A stretch of DNA of 31,958 nt from Hysterium pulicare CBS 123377 (taxonomy: Eukaryota > Ascomycota > Dothideomycetes > Hysteriales > Hysteriaceae): the NCBI GenBank assembly GCA_000467715.1, contig AJFK01000097.1, forward strand, positions 1 through 31,958, in the 5' to 3' direction. This document shows, piece after piece, positions 20,392 through 29,619 of this stretch. Position numbers and translations under genes: made by a program. A model generated the notes under the pieces. That model made no database searches. It was not told where the DNA came from and saw nothing but the letters and a program-made list of their open reading frames with translations. The first letter of the stretch is position 1; the number at the start of each line of letters is the position of its first letter.

Positions 20392-21733
20392 ATGAGGACG
20401 GGAGAATTCAAATCCCCCAACGCTATTCCACCACGGACGAGCTCTTACGGCATCTTCGCAAACGGCACACCTCAAAAACACAATCCTACGGTACTCCGAC
20501 CACTCTCCGAAACTGACTGGATAGGACAAGGCAAAATAAAACACAAATACTCTTCTTCTACGTCGCTCGCAGCGCACATACAACCGCAACCTCCCACGAG
20601 GTCACAATTGAATATCTATCCAGTGCCAATGAGTCCACCTGCGCCGGACCCGCTCAGGGGAGTTGGTGATGATCTTATTTATCACAAGAACATCACATGG
20701 ACAGAGGAGAAGGAGAAAATATTACTGGGGCCATACGATTATTTGTACGGGCATCCGGGGAAGGATATTAGAAGCCTGCTCATCTCGGCATTTAACAAGT
20801 GGTTGAGAGTTCCGATGGAAAGCTTAGAGGTTATTACAAAAGTGGTGGGGATGTTACATACGGCTTCATTATTGTAAGCCTGCTCCGTGCCCGCCTTCGC
20901 TCCGGGAATGAGAGGGGCTCTGCAGCTAACGGCAGAATTTGGCAGAGTCGACGATGTCGAAGACTCATCCCTCCTCCGTCGCGGAATCCCGGTCGCAAAT
21001 AGTATCTTTGGTACTGCGCAAACGATCAACAGCGCAAACTACGTCTACTTCAAAGCTCTTCATGAATTGTCGAAGTTGTCGAATCCCAAAATGGTGGAAA
21101 TCTACACAGAAGAGCTCCTGAATCTGCACCGCGGTCAAGGCATGGATTTATACTGGCGAGACTCTTTAACGTGCCCTTCAGAGGCAGACTATCTAGAAAT
21201 GGTTGGAAATAAAACCGGAGGTTTATTCAGACTAGCTATCAAGCTCATGCAGGCGGATAGTAGGAGTAACTTGTAAGCCACTCGATGCACTCGGCCTAGC
21301 AAGAAAACAGGATACTAATCAACACCCCAGAGACTGCGTCCCCCTAGTAAACACAATCGGCCTCCTATTCCAAATCCTCGACGACCATCTAAACCTCCTC
21401 CCGACCTATACCTCCGCAAAGGGCTTCTGCGAAGACCTCACAGAAGGCAAATTCTCATTCCCAGTCATCCACGCCATCCGCGCCGACCCATCCAACCTCG
21501 TCCTCATAAATATCCTGAAACAGAAAACTACAGACGAGGAAGTAAAGAAATACGCCGTCAGGTATCTGGACGAGAAAGGCAGTTTCGAGTATTCGAAGGT
21601 GGTTATTGCGGAGTTGAGAGAGAAGGCACGGAAAATGGTTGAGGAGGTTGAGAGGAGTAATGCTGATGCTGAGGTGGGGAGGGCGGGCGCCGAGGCGGTG
21701 AGGGCTGTGTTGGAGAAATTGGCGTTGAGGTGA
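20392..21733 (+). CDS. GGPPS: Geranylgeranyl diphosphate synthase (al-3 type)
   Basis: Three exons, 20392-20873, 20946-21272 and 21331-21733, encode 403 residues. Introns are 72 and 58 bp with GTAAGC donors and GCTAAC/TACTAAT branches. It condenses FPP with IPP to give C20 GGPP for prenylation, carotenoids and terpenoids. The catalytic domain begins near [55 protein letters not shown] and [20 protein letters not shown] follow. The first Asp-rich motif is DDVED (163-167); the second is DDHLN (287-291), where fungi usually have [20 protein letters not shown] and [15 protein letters not shown] are conserved. The N-terminal 95 residues are Pro/Ser-rich, as in housekeeping fungal enzymes such as Neurospora al-3, whose sequence it resembles more than the GGPPS paralogues of metabolite clusters. 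No terpene synthase, P450 or prenyltransferase is nearby. Confidence 0.95.
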
Positions 21734-22524
21734 TCAGGTTGGGATTTGTGTATATTTTGTATTGGTGCTTGGGCTAGGACGAAGATATCCACTTTATGCA
21801 AGCTGCAAAATTTAGCGCATTTTGAGATTTACGAAGAGGTATTGGGTTGTAATATTAGTGATTGTGGCGTGTGGAAAATGGCTGTACAGAGACGAGCTGA
21901 TGGCAGTAAAACCAAGTTGTAGATTGGTAGAGACTTATTTAGATTCACTCTCGAATCTTCATAGGATAACTGTTGGAATATTCTAGTCCTATAAACAAAC
22001 TTGAGCAGTAAACAGTAATGATGGGCTATATCAACCACCCGATATCCTTCATCAAGGAATCATGGCTTCCAATCAATAATAACATTGTACTGGACCCTGG
22101 TGATAGTGGACCTCGAGATCGCATAGCACACATTATACAATCAGGAGATATTTCATAGGAAGGATTGGTTGTCTACGGTTTATTCCGCTGATTATTTTGC
22201 AATAGCCTAATATTTTTAAATGGTAGCAGATACTGTGGTGATCTCCTCGTAATTTTTGGGCAATGTTAAACATCATGCGAGTACACTACTTGGTAGGTAC
22301 CTACGCATTTTGTCTGTACGTAAACCAACCACATTGCCGGGTCGGACTGTAGAGGGCGACTGCTTGCTATGAGGTACGCTTACCATCTGAGTACGTACAA
22401 TCGCTGGCACAGCCTCCCCAAAACTATTTTACGGCAAAGAGAATCAACGAGTTGCTTACTATATTTTCGTGTGATATAAGCAGAAAGTGGCGAGGGCAAT
22501 GGAATGCTCGCTTTCCTTGGACGT

Positions 22525-22538
22525 GATTGGTTGATAGC
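22525..22538 (+). repeat. 14-bp motif GATTGGTTGATAGC, upstream copy
   Basis: Exactly repeated at 23775-23788 downstream of the SDR. The core TTGGTTGATAG recurs at 25951-25961 upstream of the bZIP gene. This copy is 231 bp before the SDR ATG and includes a reverse CCAAT box. Confidence 0.75.
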
Positions 22539-22550
22539 CGCTGCAGTGTT

Positions 22551-22571
22551 GCTCCGGCCGCGCGGCGGAGC
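22551..22571. promoter_or_regulatory. CG-rich near-palindrome upstream of the SDR
   Basis: GCTCCG and CGGAGC arms flank a GC core containing the palindrome CCGCGCGG. CCG/CGG half sites of this type are bound by fungal Zn2Cys6 factors (known of the family); a site here is inferred. It lies about 200 bp before the SDR ATG and just downstream of the 14-bp motif. Confidence 0.4.
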
Positions 22572-22721
22572 ATTGTGAACGACAACTCTACTGAGGTCAA
22601 ACGTCTAACTCTTCCTGGAGAGGTTTACGAATTGTCAGCGCTAGCATTGGGGTGCAAGAGAATGGTGTAGTTAATAGCGTCCTTTCCGCGTGTTCACCTT
22701 TATGCCTGGAGCATACCTAGG

Positions 22722-22730
22722 TATATATAA
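22722..22730 (+). promoter_or_regulatory. TATA-like element of the SDR gene
   Basis: TATATATAA lies about 40 bp before the ATG, implying a very short leader if used. It is preceded by the palindrome ACCTAGGT. Confidence 0.5.
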
Positions 22731-22768
22731 CCTGACGTTTCTCACCTGCCAAATGCACACTACACGCC

Positions 22769-23701
22769 ATGGTCTTCGGTAGCAAATCGGTATCCTTCAA
22801 GTCGGAGCAGGACATCCCCCCACTTGATGGGAAGGTGATTTTGGTGACAGGAGGCAACATCGGCCTTGGGAAGCAGTGCGTCCTTGAGTACGCACGACAC
22901 CGCCCTGCTCAAATATGGCTGGCAGCACGCAATCTCGACAAGGCAAAGGCGGCAGCCGATGAAATCCAGCAGCAGGTTTCCAATGCACCACCCATCAAGC
23001 TTCTGGAGATGGACCTCTCCTCCCTTGAGTCGGTGAAGAAAGCAGCCAGCAGATTTTCCGCGGAGTCTGATCGTCTAGATATCCTCATGCTCAACGCTGG
23101 AATCATGGCCGCCCCTCCCGGCCTCACCAAGGATGGATATGAGCTTCAGTTCGGTACCAATTATGTCGGCCATGCTCTCTTAGCGAAGCTTCTGCTTCCT
23201 GTACTAGAGAAGAGCGCCAGCGGCCCCCAAGCTGACGTACGAATCATCATGCTGTCTTCTCACGGCCACGTTTATACACCAGAAGAAGGCATCCAGTTTG
23301 ACACGCTCAAGACAAATGGTGATTCCCTAGGGGCATTCGGACGGTACGGCCAGAGCAAGCTTGCGATGATTCTCTGGGTAAGACAGATGGCCAAATTGTA
23401 TCCACAGTTCACTCTGGCTTCGATCCATCCAGGTGTCGTACGGACGAACTTGATGGAGGGTGCAACAGGCTCGCCATTGATCATACGGCTACTTGGCAAG
23501 GTTGCGAAGAGAATCGTCACTCCAGTTGATCAAGGGGCGAGGAACCAGCTCTGGGCATCTGTGTCGAGGGAAGTCCAGAGTGGCGAGTACTATGAGCCGG
23601 TTGGTATAGGGGGGCTGGCGTCTCCTAATGGAAAGGATGATAATCTGGCAAAGAAGGTCTGGGACTGGACGGAGAAGGAGCTCGAAGAATATGCTGCTTA
23701 G
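22769..23701 (+). CDS. Short-chain dehydrogenase/reductase (retinol dehydrogenase/WWOX-like)
   Basis: Intronless, 310 residues, ATG in CACGCCATGG context. Classical SDR layout: cofactor motif TGGNIGLGK at 27-35, an arginine after the second strand (AARN, about 52-55) that favours NADP(H), MDLSS with Asp at about 82, NAG at 109-111, catalytic Ser in SSHGH (163-164), and YGQSK with Tyr193 and Lys197. LQFGTNYVGHALLAKLLLP and ASIHPGVVRTNL are typical of the fungal retinol-dehydrogenase/WW-domain-oxidoreductase-like group, which act on carbonyls or alcohols of lipids and secondary metabolites; the substrate cannot be read from sequence. All catalytic residues are present, so it looks functional. 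Between GGPPS and a bZIP regulator it may act on a terpenoid, but that is inference. Motif copies flank it on both sides. Confidence 0.92.
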   Translation: MVFGSKSVSFKSEQDIPPLDGKVILVTGGNIGLGKQCVLEYARHRPAQIWLAARNLDKAKAAADEIQQQVSNAPPIKLLEMDLSSLESVKKAASRFSAESDRLDILMLNAGIMAAPPGLTKDGYELQFGTNYVGHALLAKLLLPVLEKSASGPQADVRIIMLSSHGHVYTPEEGIQFDTLKTNGDSLGAFGRYGQSKLAMILWVRQMAKLYPQFTLASIHPGVVRTNLMEGATGSPLIIRLLGKVAKRIVTPVDQGARNQLWASVSREVQSGEYYEPVGIGGLASPNGKDDNLAKKVWDWTEKELEEYAA

Positions 23702-25091
23702 TTTCGTTCAAGTGCAATATTAGATTGGTGTTTACTACTGCATGTCAGCTAGAGAATGAGCTTCAACCCAGCCGGATTGGTTGATAGCGGCCGTTAAGCA
23801 ATGATAGTGAGGTTCTGAAAGCCCCGTCAGAGTGAAAGCAGTATACTTCGGTTGCTGCGTATTGAGTTGTACGGGCTATACTAAGTTATTGAGGAACTTC
23901 AAATAAGAGACTAGTAGATAGCAATAGCTGTCCTTACTCATACGATGTTCAGGGAAACAACAAACTTCCGGGCAGTCTATACTTACCATAGGGCGTGGTG
24001 AATGTATTAGGTTAATTGAGGTACGCTGAAAGTGCCGAATAAGGATAGTTGCCCCACACCACCAACTCCACCTGCATCATGATGTCAACTAGCGCCGCAA
24101 TGGCGTTAAAAGAAAAGTTTTTCAACAACCTCTCTATCCATTGCATCAATTATGTGCCTGGGTATCAAACCTTTTGGATCAAGTTCTATGTTTGTGTTTT
24201 TGTTCATGTTGTTCGCGTTCTTGACTAGACGGAGTAGTTTATTGTATTATCAACGCGGTTCTTTGACTTTGAGAAACAACAGCCTCAGAACGGTATATCA
24301 AAGGGTAGAGTCGAAGAGGGGACTGTGTCATTCACAGGTTCGCGACAGATTCCAAGTATTCTCTAGAAAAAGCACGATATCCATCCAAGTCTCGATATTT
24401 ACCATCTTCAGGCTTCTTCCGGCTTCGTCCGGCAGTCCGATTTCTCGGTTATCTCATATGAGGTCGTCTGGGAATTTTCGATGAAGCGTCGCTTTGTTAC
24501 TCGAGTCGAACGTTTACCTATGCATTAATCTCTGACAGACTGCGCCGTTGCGACTCTCGAAATGGTTCACAGGGAGTGTCTTCGTCGTTTTTAGAGGATA
24601 GGTCTGCACATACCACCTTCTTTTCTACTGGCCTGCAAGGCCGATTCAACCTCGGTATAAAGTGTTAAAGCAAGTTGACATTTTTTCAAAATCGTCTAAA
24701 AAGCAGCTTATAGAATAGGATCTGTCTAGACTTGTGCAGCCCTAGAAGTCCGCAGTACAACGAATAAAGACACCTGTTGTGCTTGAAGAATACGAGAATC
24801 CCAACAAATGCTCATGAGAATCTCGATGAGTACGAAAACTCCGAAAGGAAAGAGCCGAAAAGCATGGAGACGCCGACAAATAAGAAAACCCAGAGAAAGA
24901 ACCCCCCTAGGAAAGAAAATCGAACCCCGATAGACCCCACAACCTGATAAACACCAAAGTAGAAAGAACACAATGCCTAGAGTAGACCTTCAAAATCTGG
25001 CAAACATAGGCAAGGCTCGAGGGTGCCTTCTGAAGTTGAGGCTTGGTACAAATTCCAAATGCTCCGCACTCCGTTCGCCATTTCCACAGCG
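23702..25091. other. Intergenic, convergent SDR and bZIP 3' ends
   Basis: 1.4 kb between genes that converge. It contains the second copy of the 14-bp motif (23775-23788). The open frame 24152-24484 (+) and the one at 24726-24971 (-) are without recognisable motifs; the former begins with a hydrophobic run but has no good start context. Nothing else is supported. Confidence 0.45.
23775..23788 (+). repeat. 14-bp motif GATTGGTTGATAGC, downstream copy
   Basis: Identical to 22525-22538 and in the same orientation, 74 bp after the SDR stop. Both copies are followed by a CCGCTG/GGCCG-type GC-rich sequence. Confidence 0.75.
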
Positions 25092-25745
25092 CTACTCCGG
25101 ACCCATTTGTTGTGGCGGCCAGTTAATCGTTTGGGCAGTGAATTGTGGTAGTGGTATCTGTCCGAACACGTGCATGTGGTTTTGAATCATTCCCAGCGAC
25201 AATTCCCTCATGTCAGGGTCCGTTGATCTTTGGGCCGCCTGGAAGAATTGCCCCACCACAGAGGCGCGCTCTTGATTCAGAACGTGTATTTGATGTTGCA
25301 GAAACTCATTGTGAGCCAGCAGATTCCTACTATCCTCTTCCAGCTGTCTTGTTTTCTCCTTCTTCTTGTTACGGCACCTACTTGCCGCTTGTCGGTTCCT
25401 CTCGAGGGCTCTCTCTTGCTTCTCGAGCGCCTTGGGGCTCAGCGTCGATGCCGTTACTTCCTTTCTTCTCCTCCCACGCCTCGTGGTGGGTTCGGTGGTG
25501 GACTCGGTGGCGGGCTCGGTGGCGGCATTTGTGGCGGCATCCTCAACTGTTGCATCCGTGCGTGGGGAAGCATGGTCTGTTGGTGCTACGAATTGCTGAT
25601 CATGGAAGGATGAGTCTGAGGGCAGGGAAAAGTGATCCTGAGTCCATTCCCCAGAGAAGAAGGGATCCTGTGGTGCCATAATTGAAAGTAATGACTCTTC
25701 GATCAAAGCCTGTGGGTGTGTAAGGGGTTCTGAGAAACAATTCAT
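25092..25745 (-). CDS. ATF/CREB-like bZIP transcription factor
   Basis: Intronless, 217 residues from the ATG at 25745; an upstream in-frame GTG is not needed and an internal Met at 23 is an alternative start. The basic region RALERNRQAASRCRNKKKEK has the invariant N117-x7-R125 pattern, and leucines at 135, 142, 149 and 156 form a perfect zipper spaced from R125 as in bZIPs. NRQAASRCR is of the ATF/CREB/Fos type, so binding to TGACGTCA- or TTACGTAA-like sites is expected of the family. The N-terminus is acidic with aromatic residues (possible activation domain). At about 76-88 is an (A/T)TE(P/S) repeat, then RRGRRRK, a likely nuclear signal. The C-terminus has FGQIPLPQFTAQTINWP. The target genes are unknown; the neighbouring SDR is a candidate. 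Confidence 0.93.
   Translation of the reverse strand: MNCFSEPLTHPQALIEESLLSIMAPQDPFFSGEWTQDHFSLPSDSSFHDQQFVAPTDHASPRTDATVEDAATNAATEPATESTTEPTTRRGRRRKEVTASTLSPKALEKQERALERNRQAASRCRNKKKEKTRQLEEDSRNLLAHNEFLQHQIHVLNQERASVVGQFFQAAQRSTDPDMRELSLGMIQNHMHVFGQIPLPQFTAQTINWPPQQMGPE
25485..25523. repeat. 12-bp in-frame tandem repeat in the bZIP gene
   Basis: About three imperfect copies of a 12-bp unit (plus strand GGTGG(G/C)(C/T)TCG type) encode TEPATESTTEPT on the minus strand. Such repeats can change copy number without breaking frame. Confidence 0.55.
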
Positions 25746-25817
25746 TTCCACAAGTTCAGAGTATGATGACTTGACTGTTAGGAATATTCAAGATTTAAAA
25801 TCCTCGGAGGGCACCGC

Positions 25818-25825
25818 TTTTTATA
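25818..25825 (-). promoter_or_regulatory. TATA box of the bZIP gene
   Basis: TATAAAAA on the minus strand, about 75 bp before the bZIP ATG at 25745, is a good TATA element. Confidence 0.55.
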
Positions 25826-25966
25826 CTACTATCCCGCCGAACTTCGCAAAATCAAGCCACCGTTCCGAAATAGCGCTTCCCTCCAAAGGCCCAATCCTAG
25901 ACGGATAGGAACCGCGGCTCTTACCTAGGGATATATTTTATCAGTCTTTCTTGGTTGATAGAGTTT

Positions 25967-26397
25967 ACTCAACCTGCGCGACCCAAGGCTTGAGGGTGCG
26001 ATTGCCTTGGGGGCATTGGCGGCTATCCTCGCCACAGGCGGCCGCGCGAAGCATACCGCGGGGTTTCCCACACTCGACTTCCGCGACCCAAGGCTTGAGG
26101 GTGCGATTTCCTTGTCGGAATGGCCCTATGATTTCCTTGTCGGAATGGCCCTATGATTTCCTTGTCGGAATCGCCCTACGATTCCCTGCAGGGCGCAACG
26201 GCGTCTGTCGTCACCACGCGCGGCCTCGGGAAGAATGTCGCCGACTTTCACCTACTCAACTTCCGCGACCCAAGACTTGAGGGACACGATCGCTAGAGTC
26301 GAGTACCCATTTCTTGCAGATCGTTAGAGTCACCACACGTGGGCTCGGCCAAACGTGCCGCAGGAGTAAATGCGAGCCGCCCCACTCAACCTGCGAC
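25967..26397 (+). repeat. Degenerate repeat array upstream of the bZIP gene
   Basis: A unit containing CGCGACCCAAGGCTTGAGGG is seen at 25967-26003 and 26072-26108, with a diverged copy at 26254-26291 (AAGACTTGAGGG) and a partial one at 26384-26397 (ACTCAACCTGCGAC). Sequences between units are also alike (CACC/GCCACA followed by CGCGCGG or CGTGGG, then GAAGCAT/GAAGAAT/AAACGTG). Spacing is about 105-185 bp. The first unit contains a hairpin, CCAAGGC...GCCTTGG (25984-26011). It has no coding potential beyond a repetitive frame (25951-26280). No terminal repeats of a transposon are seen. Confidence 0.65.
26105..26179 (+). repeat. Three 25-bp tandem repeats
   Basis: Units at 26105-26129, 26130-26154 and 26155-26179; the first two are identical, the third differs at two bases. 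The unit includes TTTCCTTGTCGGAATGGCCC. A fourth, degenerate start follows. The tandem lies inside the larger array, inserted after its second unit. Confidence 0.85.
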
Positions 26398-27624
26398 TAG
26401 ATCTGGCCCAGCATTCCCGCTCGCCTTGCTGAGACCATGGTTCATTCGAGCCCTGTCAGCTCTCGCTACAGGGCCAACGACGAGGTCTTTCTTGCATGCG
26501 CAAACTCCGACGCTCGATTGATCAAAGGTCCTGAGGCATGTTCTACATGATGAGAGTCCTTAGGGCGCTTTGTGCATCCATTAATGGCAGAAATTTGCCA
26601 GCCAAGGGATGCCCAGTCCGGAAATAACCAGACCCATATTTCCTGTTCAGACTGTGTGTCGGTGTGTGACAGGCGCACGGAAATTTATGGACGAGTGGGC
26701 TTGTTGCGTTCCAGGCCTCAAATGAATCAAGATAGGTGAACAAACAAATTGTTTCAGTACCCTGGGAGTAGTGATAACATGTTAGATCAGACAACCAACA
26801 GAGGTCTCGCAGCTACCGTGTCGCAGTAGCATTATCAGGATCCATATATGGCAAGACTTTTGTTATAGAGCGGATTCTGATGCCGTGTGACGTAGGTATG
26901 AAGACCTTTGCGCGAGGCTTCCATAGGAATATGCCTGAGCTAGCCCTAAAACCTCATTGAAGCATGTTGCAACACGTATTGACTGTTCGAGAGATTTGAC
27001 CGGGGAGGATACACTGCAGCGGACATGTACACGATACGGTATCTCATCATGAGTAGCACATCTTTGCATCCGACCGAACGAGCGCATACGTTGTCGATCA
27101 ATCGATCAAAGATTACTGTACTAAGTATTGAGTCTTACAAGATTGGCGAATGAAGTTCTCTGAATACACAGCAAAAGACTATGATCCACAGTTGCACAAA
27201 AACTCACGATCAGCAGCGCTTCTGGAAAGAGGCGGTGTATCATCATAGGGAGATGGGCGCATTGGTCCCAGGGATCTTGCGAGCACTCCTCGACCGTGCA
27301 CAAGATTCGAAAATTTGTTGAAGCGCCGTACCCCTACGACTTGGTTGAGCAACCGCCGACTCACCAACACTTTGATGTTGAGCTTACATAAGTAGAAAAC
27401 CACGTGACTCGCTTACATTACTACTAACTATCTGGGTTGCTGAGGTAAGCTAGCCGACCTAATTTGTGCCTGAGCGTCCAGGGGACCCTGATCAACCAGT
27501 TTCACCGCCCCATGGTCGTCGTCATATCCCCCTCCGCCGTTATTTCTTCCACTTCAACTTCACATACGTGAAACTTGTTTGACAGCTACCTTTCATATCC
27601 CTATATTCTGCTGAACCAGCGCCC
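26398..27624. other. Intergenic, SEC2 promoter
   Basis: 1.2 kb without a recognised gene. Open frames 26466-26678 (-), 26543-26794 (-) and 26863-27087 (-) have no motif. From about 27505 the plus strand is C/T-rich (CCCCTCCGCCG, TTTCTTCCACTTCAACTTCAC), the likely SEC2 leader. Confidence 0.45.
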
Positions 27625-28429
27625 ATGGCAGCAGCTCTTGTATCGAGACCGCCAGAAGCTCCCTCGTATCCGAGGAAGATGCCACCTCACACCCATGCAT
27701 GCCCGAAATGCGGTACCGCGTATCCATATTCGCAGGATCAGAACACTGAGGATAACATACGTAGAATAGCAGAGCTAGAATCGCAAGTCAGGATATTGAC
27801 CGACAAGGCCACAGCTGCAGGTACGTGCAACCGCCGAATGTTTGGCCTCGAGTCAACATACGACTTAGCACAACTTCCTATCGAAACATCTAGCTGATAT
27901 GATATTCGACATAGTTGACAAACTCGCCGACTACGAAGATGAGCTCAGGAGAATAAGAACCTCCCACAATGCAAACAGACCAAAAACTCCCTCCGACTCC
28001 AACCTCAACGCGCCTAGGACCTCCGACGAAGAAGGGCGACCCTCCTCATCTCAAGCCGCAAGTAAAGCCTCCCGCTTCTCCTCTCTCCTAGGCAGAAGAG
28101 CCTCGCCCGCTCAGCCCGCACCGCCTGTACCACCACCGTTGAACTCAGCTTCGGATGCCGACCTTCAAGCCGCCCTTGTGCGCGAGCAGAGACTGCGTCA
28201 AGAGGCGGAGAATAAAGTGAAAGACATGAGCGGAGAGATTGAAGACTTATCCGTGCAGCTTTTCCAGCAAGCGAACGAGATGGTGGCGACGGAGCGGAAA
28301 GCGAGAGCGAAGTTAGAGGAGAGGGTGGAGGTTTTAGAACGGAGGGACGACGAGAAGAGGAAGAGATTGGAGAGGTTGGAGGGTGCTATGAAGAGGATTG
28401 AGAGGGTTCGAGGGTTACTTGCTGGCTGA
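27625..28429 (+). CDS. SEC2: Sec2-type Rab guanine-nucleotide exchange factor
   Basis: Two exons, 27625-27820 and 27915-28429, encode 236 residues; the 94-bp intron starts GTACGT and ends CATAG. Sec2 proteins exchange GDP for GTP on Sec4/Rab8 on secretory vesicles and drive exocytosis and tip growth. The hallmark Sec2p coiled coil is at about 152-230: REQRLRQEAENKVKDMSGEI, then EDLSVQLFQQANEMVATERK and ARAKLEERVEVLERRD. The QLFQQANEMV segment corresponds to the Rab-contact part of the yeast Sec2 helix pair. The N-terminus has a CPKCG pair (26-29), a second coiled coil (RRIAELESQVRILTDKATAA then VDKLADYEDELRRIRT), and a Ser/Pro-rich linker. It is far shorter than yeast Sec2 and lacks its long C-terminus, as in other filamentous-fungal members. 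A start at the Met at 27679 is possible. Divergent from the bZIP gene. Confidence 0.88.
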
Positions 28430-29619
28430 TGATAGGTTGAGAATCCGGTGCATTGCATTTTGTTGCATCTATTCGCTAGATACTGGGTTTGGAGCCACCA
28501 GCACCGAGCCTTACGATCTGTTGGTCGATACCGGCTGTCATGTTTCTGGATTCCTCAGGGATTCCCGGGAAATACCATAATACTGGTGTCTCAAAGTCGA
28601 CAGTAACCTTCGACCGCAACGAAGAGCTCTCGCGTTAGACCAACATAAAGAGTACCTCAGCCACCTACTCGCTTCGACCTGTTCATATCGAATTTACGGA
28701 TTCAGATAACAATTACTATCTACTCTCCCAACACATTCCACAACAGCCGGAAACTACCACCCCAACTGGCCATCACGCCTCCGCCAGCTTATCAATGAAC
28801 TTCGCACTTCACATACCGTAATAGCGGCAAATGGATCCTCCTAGTTATACCCATTCCTCGCGTTCTCAGCACGCATTCTTTTTCCAGTAGCTTTTGTAAT
28901 CATACCATATTCCTCATGTCAAATACCCTGCTTCCGAATAGACAGTTTTGCTCCGGCGCTCAAGAGGTGTATCCCGCACCATGGTTTTTACCAATATAGT
29001 AGTAGATAGATACCTTTAATATAGCTTAATTTTCCCTTCTATTGTCTGGTCATGGACTTTATTGTGGCATGTTCGTGAGCTCATCGAGTCTGTTGTTGAA
29101 GGTAGTCTGATATCCGCTATGTAATTTTAATATTTATGGAATTGATTTGGATATTTGCGCTCTGCTGTTGTGGTTTACGACATTCTCGTGGTTTATATAG
29201 TCTATGCCTGGTTAAGCCGTCCTTGTGGTCTTCCTCTGCCGTGTAAAAAGGTTGATTTCCCCCCCCCTTTTCAAACGCGCCGCTGTCTACTAGATACATG
29301 AAGGCCTTAAAAGACAGGTTTAGGGTGCTTGATTAGTATTCATAACAGCTTCGTCTGTACATGAAGATGGTATTGTATATTTGAAGGGGCCTGGGGGTTT
29401 AAGGCAGTTTGATATGGCTCTGAAATTAGCGTAAAGTATTCACTTGGGTAGGGCCGCTGAGCTCGTGCCATTTTATTCATTGGTGATAATCGTATCTGGT
29501 AGAACTAAAGAATACACGCCCTTTCGGTGTTTGGTTTCCCATGTTATCATCCCGCCAGACTCCATACATAATCGAACAAGACCCGAAAAAAGAATACTGA
29601 TGGCGCCTGCCATACATGG
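28430..29619. other. Intergenic, no gene recognised
   Basis: 1.2 kb between the 3' end of SEC2 and the 3' end of the next minus-strand gene (convergent). It is AT-richer than the flanks, with a run of nine C at about 29260. The frames 29117-29299 (-) and 29444-29629 (+) have no motif. Confidence 0.5.

Larger units (their letters stand above)
21734..22768. promoter_or_regulatory. SDR promoter region
   Basis: 1 kb between GGPPS and the SDR gene. It holds a perfect 12-bp palindrome GTAGGTACCTAC (22293-22304), several GTACGTA-like sites, an ATTGG (reverse CCAAT) within the repeated motif at 22525-22538, a CG-rich near-palindrome at 22551-22571 and a TATA-like ATATATAA at 22723-22730. A TGACGT half site (22733-22738), the kind bound by ATF/CREB-like bZIP proteins, lies between the TATA element and the ATG. 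Sites are seen in sequence; their use is inferred. Confidence 0.5.

Noticed and set aside
20212-20589. 125-codon minus-strand frame over the GGPPS start
   Set aside because: It is antisense to the GGPPS leader and first exon, has no motif and mirrors the pyrimidine-rich sequence as a purine-rich Arg/Gly/Val peptide.
25145-25681. 178-codon plus-strand frame opposite the bZIP gene
   Set aside because: It is the antisense of the bZIP frame; the bZIP reading has an intact basic region and zipper.
20392-25745. Full terpenoid biosynthetic cluster
   Set aside because: No terpene synthase, P450, prenyltransferase or transporter in the window, and the GGPPS resembles the housekeeping type.
25967-26397. 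Repeat array considered as a CRISPR array
   Set aside because: Eukaryotic context, diverged units of irregular spacing, related rather than unique spacers.
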